A stretch of DNA of 12,969 nt from Acidimangrovimonas sp. (GTDB lineage Bacteria > Pseudomonadota > Alphaproteobacteria > Rhodobacterales > Rhodobacteraceae), in assembly GCA_030147905.1 (NCBI GenBank), contig JASBUM010000123.1:1-12969 (forward strand), written 5' to 3'. This document shows, piece by piece, positions 7,291 to 12,969 of this stretch (position 1 is the first letter of the stretch; every line of letters starts with the position of its first letter). The position numbers and the translations under genes are program-made. Below the pieces are notes generated by a model, which saw only the letters and a list, made by a program, of their open reading frames with translations, had not been told where the DNA came from and did not search any database.

Positions 7291-9096
7291 TCAGGGCGCG
7301 GGATCGTCGTCGCGCACAAGGTCGCGGATGGCCAGGGGGGTAACCTCTGCCTTCGACAAGGTCCAGCGAATCTGACAGGCGTAATCGACCACGCGCGACG
7401 ACAGCACGATCTGGCGGCTGGGCCGGGGTTTCAACCGCCCCTTCTCGAGATAGACCGAAGGATCGAGCGCAAGCCGCGCATGGCCATCATGACGGAAGAC
7501 CCACAATTCGCCGCTGCGCAATGCCAGCGAGACCGCGGTGCCGCCCATGTCGATGGAGGCATCGACATCCGGGTGCAGGTGAAAGCGCAGCGCGAAGGCC
7601 ACGCCCTGCATGCCGTCGGCATTCATCACCGCCTCGAACCGGCTCCTTTCGGCATCGCTGAGCGCGCCCAGCGTATCCTCGCCGGCAAGCTGGCGCCCGT
7701 CGCGCGACAGCACCAGCCCGCGCATATGCGTAAGCCCGTGGGTGGCGGCATAACCGCTGTGCCCCAACAGCAGGCTCACCCCCTCGGCGCCGACGCTCTG
7801 ACGGGCGTGGATCACCGCAGCAAGGTCGCCGAACTGGTCCCGCCGGCCGGCGACCGAGCCGATGATGCCCGCCGCGCCCCGCCCATTGCCCCACAGGCCG
7901 CCCCCACCCAGCCGCGAGGACGAGAACCCCTCGATCGCCAACGTGGAATGCGAGGCGGTCGCCCGCCCGGCGCGGTGCCAGTCGGGCCCGAAGAGCCCGC
8001 CCGGGCCGCAATTGACGATCACCGCGCGCCGCCCCGAGGTCAGCTCGAACGCCAGCGTCGAGGCATGGGCGTTGGCCGAAGCGGACCCTGCCGGTGGCGC
8101 GGCGGCATCGACGATGACCGAACTGCGCCCCGCGGCAAGCCGGGCATAACCCATCGCGCCGTCGACCGGCGGCTGGTTGCGCAGGCCGGCATGGGCCAGA
8201 ACCTCGTCCAGCCGGCCCTCGGCACCGCGGTCGCCGCCGTGAAAGCGCGCCAGGCCGCCATCGGCATGGCGCAGCAGCCGCAGCGTGGGCACGATGCGTT
8301 CGATGGCACGCATCTGGGCGCTGGGGGGTGCGCGGCCGGCCTCGCTCAGGGCCTGCGCGGCCCACATCAGAAGCGTCGCGATCTCAAGCAGTTCCTCGGG
8401 GTTTCGCGACGCGATCCCGCCGCCGGAGTCGATCTGGCGTTCGCATTCGCGTGCCAGCGCGGCGACCGCAGGGTTCAGGTAGCGTTCCATCCCGCGCAGC
8501 GACAGGGTCGAGCATATCAGGCCGGTCAGAGCCTCGAACCGTGGCAGACCGGCCGGTTGAGAGGGCCAGCGGCGCGACAGATAATGGATCTGGCGCCCGA
8601 GTGCGCGGAAATAACCCTGCTGGGCCGCGGCCCCGTCCCCGCCCAGCAGCATCGGCGCGTGATTGACCCAGCGTATCAGCCGCCGCCCTGTCAGGTCGGG
8701 TGCCCAGCCCGGACCCTTGCCGCGGCCGAAACGCGCGATCCAGTCGAAGGTCCAGTCGCGCGCGCGGTCACGGGCCGGCGCGTCGCCCACGGCGGCAAGA
8801 TCGTCGAGCCAGGCGAAACCGTGCAATGCCTCCGCAAAGGCGGGATCGGGCGCGGACAGGTCCCAGATCCGGCTTTCGGGCGCCTCGACAAGGTATCCGG
8901 CGAAGTGGAAGTTGCCCGCCATCATCTGGCGGCCGCGCGCGAAGGAGCCGATGCTGCGCGGCTCGGGCTGCGCGACGAAGCCGGCCGCGGCCGGCCCCAT
9001 GCCCGCCAGGCGTGCATGGATCCTGTTGGTGAAACGGGCCTTCCATGCAGCCCAGCCCGCGTACCGCGACCCGCCTGCCATCGCTTGCTCAACCAT
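7291..9096 (-). CDS. Heparinase II/III-family protein, probably cytoplasmic
   Basis: This 601-residue protein resembles the heparinase II/III family: a helical alpha/alpha-toroid region at about 1-300 (PEPRSIGSFARGRQ, DLTGRRLIRWVNH, ALARECERQIDSGGGI, RNPEELLE, ADGGLARFHGGDRG), then a beta-rich lyase domain from about 330 with SANAHASTLAFELTSGRR (H344) and SHSTLAIEG (H383). Canonical members act on acidic polysaccharides and usually have an H-x-H-x-D type motif at the first site; here it reads NAHAST without the Asp. There is no signal peptide or lipobox, so the protein appears cytoplasmic, which is odd for a polysaccharide lyase. The same family sits beside purH in other Rhodobacteraceae as far as I recall; its function is not established. 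The start is uncertain: 9096 is the first ATG after a promoter-like sequence but has no good ribosome binding site; 9081 is an alternative. Confidence 0.85.
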   Translation of the reverse strand: MVEQAMAGGSRYAGWAAWKARFTNRIHARLAGMGPAAAGFVAQPEPRSIGSFARGRQMMAGNFHFAGYLVEAPESRIWDLSAPDPAFAEALHGFAWLDDLAAVGDAPARDRARDWTFDWIARFGRGKGPGWAPDLTGRRLIRWVNHAPMLLGGDGAAAQQGYFRALGRQIHYLSRRWPSQPAGLPRFEALTGLICSTLSLRGMERYLNPAVAALARECERQIDSGGGIASRNPEELLEIATLLMWAAQALSEAGRAPPSAQMRAIERIVPTLRLLRHADGGLARFHGGDRGAEGRLDEVLAHAGLRNQPPVDGAMGYARLAAGRSSVIVDAAAPPAGSASANAHASTLAFELTSGRRAVIVNCGPGGLFGPDWHRAGRATASHSTLAIEGFSSSRLGGGGLWGNGRGAAGIIGSVAGRRDQFGDLAAVIHARQSVGAEGVSLLLGHSGYAATHGLTHMRGLVLSRDGRQLAGEDTLGALSDAERSRFEAVMNADGMQGVAFALRFHLHPDVDASIDMGGTAVSLALRSGELWVFRHDGHARLALDPSVYLEKGRLKPRPSRQIVLSSRVVDYACQIRWTLSKAEVTPLAIRDLVRDDDPAP

Positions 9097-9148
9097 CTTC
9101 TCGGGTCTGCGCCCTTCCTGCCCCGGACCGCCGCCACCGCTTCCGGCG

Positions 9149-9174
9149 CGGACCGCCCAAACCATAGCGGTCCG
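9149..9174. promoter_or_regulatory. Palindrome surrounding the -10 of the heparinase-purH promoter
   Basis: CGGACCGC (9149-9156) and GCGGTCCG (9167-9174) are perfect reverse complements separated by 10 bases. The 10-base centre contains the putative -10 TATGGT of the minus strand. The spacing of one arm to the other, about one and a half helical turns between arm centres, would suit a dimeric DNA-binding protein that blocks the promoter. The same dyad could also fold as an 8-bp hairpin in rsmB mRNA, 33 bases after its stop, and act in transcript ending, although no T-run follows. Confidence 0.4.
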
Positions 9175-9189
9175 GCCCCGCCCTGTCAC
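9161..9189 (-). promoter_or_regulatory. Candidate sigma-70 promoter for the heparinase-purH-lspA unit
   Basis: On the minus strand GTGACA (9189-9184) matches the -35 consensus at 5 of 6, and TATGGT (9166-9161) matches the -10 at 4 of 6, with the ideal 17-base spacing. The predicted start of transcription is near 9154, giving a leader of roughly 58 bases before the ATG at 9096. It lies wholly in the 110-base gap between rsmB and the heparinase-like gene. Confidence 0.5.
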
Positions 9190-9206
9190 CGGCGAAAACC
9201 CGGCGC

Positions 9207-10607
9207 TCAGCCCGCCCGCCGGAAACGCGCGATGAAGAATCCGTCGAGGCCACCGCGTTCCGGCCAGTGATCCGGACGCAGCCTCAGATGCCCCTCCGGG
9301 GTGCGCCACGCCGGATCTGCGCCCGCCGGCAACAGCGGATCGCTGCGCAATTCCGGATGGCGGTGTAGCGCCGCGGCGGCCTGATCCTCGCCCTCCGCCG
9401 GCAGCAGCGAGCAGGTGGCATAGACCAGCACCCCGCCCGGCGCCAGCATCGCGGCCGCGCCGTCGATCAATCGCGCCTGCAGCGCCACCAGCGCGGCGAG
9501 CGATTCGGGGCGCTTGGCGAAGGGCAGATCGGGGTGGCGACGGATGGTGCCGGTGGCGGAGCAGGGCGCATCGAGCAGCACCGCCTGCACCGGTTGCGGC
9601 GGCTGCCATTCCAGCGCATCGGCGACCAGGCATTCAGCCGGCAGTCCGGTGCGGTCGAGATTGGCGCGCAGCCGCTCCATCCGGCGGGCGGACAGATCGA
9701 CCGCGGTGACACGCGCACCGGCCGCGACAAGCTGCATGGTCTTTCCGCCGGGCGCCGCGCAGAGGTCGACCACCGTGTCACCCGGGGCCGGCGCAAGCAT
9801 CGCCGCCGGAAGTGCCGCGGCCGCGTCCTGGACCCACCATTCTCCGCTGTCGTAACCGGGCAGCGCCGAGATCTGGCCCGGCGCCATCAGCCGCAGCCCC
9901 CCCGTCGGCAGTACCTCCGCGCCGAGACGCGCGGCCCATTCCGCGGCGTCCGCACGATGGCGAAGACTCAGGTCGACCGGCGGCCGGGGCGCGGCCTGGG
10001 CCGCCTCCATGGCCGCTACGGTCGCGGTGCCGTAATGGGCAAGCATCGGCGCGCGCAGCCAGCTCGGCAGCCGCTGAGGCCCTGCCTCCGTGAAGGCCCG
10101 CACCGCATCGGGAAGCGCACGCCTCAGGACGGCATTGACGAAGCCCGCCTGGTGACGCAGCCGCCCCGACCCGCGGATGAGGCCCACCGTCTCGTCGGCG
10201 ACGGCATGGGCGGGAACGCCGAGGATGCCATGTTCTGCCAGGGCCATGCGCATCGCGTTCTCCACCCGCGCCACGGGCCGCTTGCGCAGATGTGTGCGCA
10301 GCAGCGCATCGGCCGGCCCGATATGGCGCAGCGTGGCAAGCGCCAGTGCCTGGGCACGAGCGCGCTGATCGGGCGCAAGCGCGGCAAGCGGCCCTCGCGG
10401 ATCGGCCTGAAGATCGGCCATGCTGCGTCCCTCGTCCAGCACGCCCTCGAGCAGCATCAGCGCCGCGCGCCGCGGGTTCGCGTCCGTCCGGCCCCGATCG
10501 CGCGCCACACTGCCCCGCGGCCCCGAACCCGGGGCGCCGCCCGTATCGTCCCCGGTGGCGCGCCCCGCGCCGGCCCTGCCGCGCTTGTTCCTGTCTGCCC
10601 CTGTCAT
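9207..10607 (-). CDS. rsmB: 16S rRNA (cytosine-C5) methyltransferase RsmB/Sun
   Basis: RsmB methylates C967 (E. coli numbering) of 16S rRNA at carbon 5 using S-adenosylmethionine. The 466-residue protein has an N-terminal NusB-like RNA-binding domain (about 44-170, starting PRRAALMLLEGVLDEGRSM) and a C-terminal Rossmann methyltransferase domain. Motif I is VVDLCAAPGGKT at 279-290. Motif IV LDAPCSATG carries C349 and motif VI YATCSLLP carries C399; these are the two cysteines of m5C methyltransferases, with the TC cysteine (C399) the expected nucleophile. The C-terminus GGLDGFFIARFRR is the usual ending. The start at 10607 has only a weak AAGG upstream and gives a Gly/Arg-rich N-terminal extension of about 40 residues that most relatives lack; a later GTG near residue 33 is possible. 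It diverges from the SDHAF4-like gene. Confidence 0.94.
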   Translation of the reverse strand: MTGADRNKRGRAGAGRATGDDTGGAPGSGPRGSVARDRGRTDANPRRAALMLLEGVLDEGRSMADLQADPRGPLAALAPDQRARAQALALATLRHIGPADALLRTHLRKRPVARVENAMRMALAEHGILGVPAHAVADETVGLIRGSGRLRHQAGFVNAVLRRALPDAVRAFTEAGPQRLPSWLRAPMLAHYGTATVAAMEAAQAAPRPPVDLSLRHRADAAEWAARLGAEVLPTGGLRLMAPGQISALPGYDSGEWWVQDAAAALPAAMLAPAPGDTVVDLCAAPGGKTMQLVAAGARVTAVDLSARRMERLRANLDRTGLPAECLVADALEWQPPQPVQAVLLDAPCSATGTIRRHPDLPFAKRPESLAALVALQARLIDGAAAMLAPGGVLVYATCSLLPAEGEDQAAAALHRHPELRSDPLLPAGADPAWRTPEGHLRLRPDHWPERGGLDGFFIARFRRAG

Positions 10608-10617
10608 CGGCCCGGCC

Positions 10618-10645
10618 TTGTCGCTGATCCCCAGCGGCGTATATG
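10618..10645 (+). promoter_or_regulatory. Candidate promoter for the SDHAF4-like gene
   Basis: TTGTCG (10618-10623) and TATATG (10640-10645) are 16 bases apart and lie 35 bases before the start codon at 10681. TATATG is one of the few AT-rich hexamers in this 73-base gap between divergent genes. A TATACG reading of the same region on the minus strand, with TTGTCA 15 bases before it, could serve rsmB, so the region may be a shared divergent promoter. Confidence 0.4.
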
Positions 10646-10680
10646 AAGCCTGCAAGCCTGACAAGGAAGCCCGCCGATGG

Positions 10681-10896
10681 ATGTCCGCCATGGATGACAG
10701 CAAGCCCCGAGGCGCCACGGGCGACGCCGGCCCGAAGGATCTGCCCCCGGCCGCCCGCCGCGCGCTGGCCGAAGCCGAGGCGCGCCGCGCCGCGCGACCG
10801 GATTGCCGCCGCCCGGCCGAACTGGGCGGCCGCGACGGCCCGGATCCGGTCCGCTATGGCGACTGGGAAAAGAAGGGGATCGCGGTCGACTTCTGA
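10681..10896 (+). CDS. SDHAF4/DUF1674-family succinate dehydrogenase assembly factor
   Basis: This 71-residue protein has the family's short length, a helical Ala/Arg/Glu-rich middle (KDLPPAARRALAEAEARRAA) and the diagnostic C-terminal signature GGRDGPDPVRYGDWEKKGI...DF ending at the last residue. In mitochondria SDHAF4 binds the flavinylated SdhA subunit and helps its assembly with SdhB; the bacterial protein is presumed to act similarly in the cytoplasm on complex II. No sdh genes are in the window. The ATG at 10681 is chosen because AAGGAA lies 12 bases upstream; the in-frame ATG at 10690 is an alternative and would lose only three residues. The spacing is longer than ideal. The gene is alone on this strand, divergent from rsmB and convergent with dapB. 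Confidence 0.88.
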   Translation: MSAMDDSKPRGATGDAGPKDLPPAARRALAEAEARRAARPDCRRPAELGGRDGPDPVRYGDWEKKGIAVDF

Positions 10897-10971
10897 GCAG
10901 CGTCCGGCAGGTCCGACCCCTTGCGGCCGCCGCACGACCCGGGATGAAGATCGACAGACCGGAAGACCGCA

Positions 10972-11000
10972 GGGCCGAGGGCCCGGAAGGCCGAGGGGCC
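10972..11000. terminator. Two short GC hairpins between convergent genes
   Basis: In the 109-base gap between the SDHAF4-like gene and dapB, GGGCC (10972-10976) pairs with GGCCC (10980-10984) across GAG, and GGCC (10989-10992) pairs with GGCC (10997-11000) across GAGG. The two units are near repeats of each other. The position between converging genes suits a bidirectional terminator, but stems are short and no T-run follows on either strand. Confidence 0.3.
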
Positions 11001-11005
11001 GGGAT

Positions 11006-11815
11006 CTAGAGCCCCAGCACATCCGCCATCGAATAGTGCCCGGGCCGCCGATCCAGCCCCCACAGACCCGCCCGCAGCGCGCCACGCGCGAAGATCGCCC
11101 GGTCGGTCGCGACATGGCGCAGCACGACCCGCTCGCCGACGCCGGCGAAGATCACGTCATGTTCACCGACGATGTCGCCGCCCCGGATCGAGGCAAAGCC
11201 GATGCGCCCGGGCTCGCGCGGGCCGGTGATCCCGTCGCGCCCCCGGTCGGCGACCGCATCGAGCCGGGCGCCCCTGCCTTCCGCCGCCGCCTCGCCCAGC
11301 ATCAGCGCGGTGCCCGAGGGCGCGTCGACCTTGTGCCGGTGATGGGCCTCGACGATCTCGATGTCGAAGCTCGCGTCCAGAGCCTGCGCGACCTTGCGCG
11401 TCAGACCCATAAGCAGGTTGACGCCAAGGCTCATGTTGCCCGCCCGCACGATCACCGCGTGACGTGCGGCGGGTTCCAGCGCCGCGATCTGCTCTTCGCT
11501 GAAGCCCGTCGTGCCGATGACATGGACGGCGCGGGCCTGCGCGGCCAGTTCGGCAAAGCCGAGACTCGCCTGTGGCGCGGTGAAGTCGAGGACAATGCGC
11601 GCGCGCGCGAAAGCCTCCAGCGGATCGTCGCCCACGACAAGCCCGATCGGCGCGCCGCCCATCGCCTCGCCCGCATCGCGACCGATCCAGTCGTGCCCGG
11701 CTCGTTCGAGACAACCCACAAGGCGGACCGCGTCGCTGGCGCGCACGACCTCGTACAACATCCGGCCCATGCGCCCCGAGATTCCGGTGATGACGACGCC
11801 CGGCAGATCGGTCAT
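11006..11815 (-). CDS. dapB: 4-hydroxy-tetrahydrodipicolinate reductase
   Basis: DapB reduces 4-hydroxy-tetrahydrodipicolinate to tetrahydrodipicolinate with NAD(P)H in the diaminopimelate branch, feeding lysine and peptidoglycan. The 269-residue length matches the E. coli enzyme closely. The N-terminal Rossmann fold shows [14 protein letters not shown] at about 7-20. The middle has VLDFTAPQ and VIGTTGFS, then the [11 protein letters not shown] stretch. The catalytic signature is [16 protein letters not shown] with H158-H159-R160-H161-K162, corresponding to His159 and Lys163 in E. coli. The C-terminal part keeps RGGDIVGEH and [13 protein letters not shown]. The ATG at 11815 has GGAGG five bases upstream, which rules out a longer reading from 11872. 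A promoter-like sequence lies just upstream. Neighbours are unrelated in pathway, so it is probably transcribed alone. Confidence 0.97.
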   Translation of the reverse strand: MTDLPGVVITGISGRMGRMLYEVVRASDAVRLVGCLERAGHDWIGRDAGEAMGGAPIGLVVGDDPLEAFARARIVLDFTAPQASLGFAELAAQARAVHVIGTTGFSEEQIAALEPAARHAVIVRAGNMSLGVNLLMGLTRKVAQALDASFDIEIVEAHHRHKVDAPSGTALMLGEAAAEGRGARLDAVADRGRDGITGPREPGRIGFASIRGGDIVGEHDVIFAGVGERVVLRHVATDRAIFARGALRAGLWGLDRRPGHYSMADVLGL

Positions 11816-11843
11816 GCTTTCCTCCGCATTCGCTTGCCGGTCT

Positions 11844-11872
11844 TCAATAGCGGCGCCGGCGGGTTTTGGCAA
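11844..11872 (-). promoter_or_regulatory. Candidate sigma-70 promoter for dapB
   Basis: On the minus strand TTGCCA (11872-11867) matches the -35 consensus at 5 of 6 and is followed after exactly 17 bases by TATTGA (11849-11844), a 3 of 6 match. Predicted transcription would begin near 11837, leaving about 20 bases that include the GGAGG ribosome binding site. Confidence 0.42.
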
Positions 11873-11913
11873 AGCCCGTTGCGGCGCCGCCCCGGTTCAC
11901 CTATGTGACGCCA

Positions 11914-12354
11914 ATGGCATCGAAACGATTTCCAGCGGGCGAAGGCCCCTCTCAACGACAGCTTCGCGTAGGCGAACTGATCCGGCGCAGGCTGTCGGAC
12001 GTCCTGACGCGCGACGAGACGCATGACCCGGCGCTGTCGTCACGCTCGATCACGGTGACCGAGGTCCGCTGCTCATCCGACCTTCGGGTGGCAACGGTCT
12101 TCGTCCTGCCGCTCGGGGGCGAGGGCCGTGGCGAGGCACTGGCCGCCCTGCGGCGCAACGCGGGGCCCTTGCGTCACCTGGTGTCGCGGCAACTGGCGCT
12201 GAAATTCGCGCCCGAGCTGCGCTTTGCCATCGATGACAGCTTCGATCGCATGGATGACGCGCGCCGGCTGTTCGCCGAACCTCGTGTGCGGCGCGACATC
12301 GACGTCCCCGACCAGCCGGCGGAAGATCACGATGATGGATCGTCGCGACACTGA
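11914..12354 (+). CDS. rbfA: 30S ribosome-binding factor A
   Basis: RbfA binds the 30S subunit near the 5' helix of 16S rRNA and is needed for late maturation and cold adaptation. The 146-residue protein shows the family pattern in order: PSQRQLRVGELIRRRLSDVL at about 11-30, SITVTEVRCSSDLRVATVFVLPLGG (the KH-like core), RHLVSRQLALKFAPELRF, and DDSFDRMDDARRLF, then an acidic tail. The ATG at 11914 begins MASKRF, which suits alphaproteobacterial relatives; a reading from 11866 would add 16 unlikely residues and run into the dapB promoter. No Shine-Dalgarno sequence is visible before 11914. The gene is divergent from dapB (98-base gap), and its last 23 bases overlap the next gene. Confidence 0.94.
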   Translation: MASKRFPAGEGPSQRQLRVGELIRRRLSDVLTRDETHDPALSSRSITVTEVRCSSDLRVATVFVLPLGGEGRGEALAALRRNAGPLRHLVSRQLALKFAPELRFAIDDSFDRMDDARRLFAEPRVRRDIDVPDQPAEDHDDGSSRH

Positions 12355-12969
12355 GGCGGGCTTCGGTCCGCATCACGCAGCGCCCGCAGCCCCCGCGCGC
12401 GGCCTGCGTCAGCGGGCAGTCTATGCGCGCAGTGCGGCGGTGCTGATCGGGGCGACCTTCGCGGCCCGGGCTGCACTGGCGCTGGGGCTTGGCGTGGGCA
12501 TGCCCTCGGCGCCTTCGACCGGCGTGGCGGGCGGCGGCCCCGGCAGTGCCGGCGGCCCGGCCCCCGTGCAGGGCACGCGCAGCCTCACCGCACCGCAACA
12601 AGGCGGCGCCGCATCGACCACCGGCAGGCGAAGGTCCGACCGGCCGGCGGCGGCGCCGAGCGCGACGCAGGCCGTGGCACAGGCGGAGGCGCGGGTTCGC
12701 GCCCAGGCGGAGGCGGCGCGCGACGCCTGCCATGCCGTCACCTTCCGCGACGAGTCCTATACGCTTTGCACCGTACGCTTCGGCCACGACGATCTCCGGA
12801 TCTGGCAGACCGCGCCCGACGGTCTTCCCTATGGAACCTTCGGACGGCTCGAGACCGCGCTCGCCGCCCGCAACGAGCGGCTGGGCTTCGCGATGAACGC
12901 GGGCATGTATCACCCCGACCTTTCGCCCGCGGGGCTGCTGGTGATCGACGGACGGCAGGTCAATCCGCT
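12332..12969 (+). CDS. Phosphodiester glycosidase-family (DUF2233/NAGPA) protein, 3' end outside window
   Basis: The first 212 codons are visible. After a charged N-terminus, residues about 34-57 form one hydrophobic segment, a signal anchor or uncleaved signal. A Gly/Pro/Ala/Thr-rich low-complexity linker follows (about 58-110), then an Ala/Gln/Arg helix, then the start of the catalytic domain: CHAVTF...YTLCTVRF with C133 and C146 (possible disulfide), LRIWQTAPDG and FAMNAGMYHPDLSPAGLLV at 186-204. The MNAGMY motif and the following GL(L/Y)V are typical of the DUF2233/phosphodiester glycosidase family, which includes the mammalian enzyme that uncovers mannose 6-phosphate. The bacterial substrate is unknown; location is probably periplasmic. 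ATG 12332 has GGAAG six bases upstream and overlaps rbfA by 23 bases in another frame, so translation is likely coupled. ATG 12335 is an equal alternative. Confidence 0.82.
   Translation, partial: MMDRRDTEAGFGPHHAAPAAPARGLRQRAVYARSAAVLIGATFAARAALALGLGVGMPSAPSTGVAGGGPGSAGGPAPVQGTRSLTAPQQGGAASTTGRRRSDRPAAAPSATQAVAQAEARVRAQAEAARDACHAVTFRDESYTLCTVRFGHDDLRIWQTAPDGLPYGTFGRLETALAARNERLGFAMNAGMYHPDLSPAGLLVIDGRQVNP

Noticed and set aside
5650..9270. Open plus-strand frame of about 1206 codons across lspA, purH and the heparinase-like gene
   Set aside because: It is antisense to clear genes and its translation is rich in Arg, Gly, His and Gln without any domain. Long antisense open frames are expected in DNA of this GC content because stop codons are rare opposite GC-biased codons.
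10643..11908. Open plus-strand frame of about 421 codons over the SDHAF4-like gene and dapB
   Set aside because: It is in a different frame from the SDHAF4-like gene and antisense to dapB; no recognisable domain.
1..12969. Mobile elements, CRISPR arrays, tRNA or rRNA genes, toxin-antitoxin or defence genes
   Set aside because: No transposase, integrase, direct-repeat array, RNA gene or defence-type protein is visible; all sizeable stretches are accounted for by housekeeping genes.

Overview
The window is GC-rich chromosomal DNA. Gene content, codon bias and gene order look like a member of the Rhodobacterales (Rhodobacteraceae, Alphaproteobacteria). That placement rests on recognising protein families and their order, not on a database search. 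It is a dense housekeeping region with 11 protein genes, two of them cut by the window edges. I see no tRNA or rRNA gene, no insertion sequence, no CRISPR array and no phage gene. No gap between genes exceeds about 110 bases.

Layout: positions 1-10607 are read leftwards on the minus strand. In transcription order they hold rsmB (16S rRNA m5C methyltransferase), a heparinase II/III-family protein, purH (last two steps of IMP synthesis), lspA (lipoprotein signal peptidase), a BamF/DUF3035 lipoprotein, a tandem pair of periplasmic M16 peptidases, and mutL (partial). Inverted repeats after the BamF gene and after the second peptidase gene probably divide this run into smaller transcripts. A good promoter-like sequence lies upstream of the heparinase-like gene. 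At 10681-10896 a small plus-strand gene encodes an SDHAF4/DUF1674 protein (succinate dehydrogenase assembly), divergent from rsmB. dapB (lysine and cell-wall precursor synthesis) is on the minus strand at 11006-11815. The window ends on the plus strand with rbfA and the start of a phosphodiester glycosidase-family (DUF2233/NAGPA) gene that overlaps the end of rbfA.

Functional links: LspA removes signal peptides from lipoproteins, and the next gene encodes a lipoprotein with a clear lipobox, a putative subunit of the outer-membrane beta-barrel assembly machine. The two M16 proteins divide the catalytic features between them: one carries the HxxEH zinc motif, the other the Arg/Tyr pair. They probably form a periplasmic heterodimer. 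RsmB and RbfA both act on the 30S ribosomal subunit but lie in different transcription units.

I did not find a convincing undescribed multi-gene system. The points most worth a second look are the cytoplasmic heparinase-like protein tied to purH, the palindrome centred on its putative promoter, the split-site M16 pair, and the strong intergenic hairpins.
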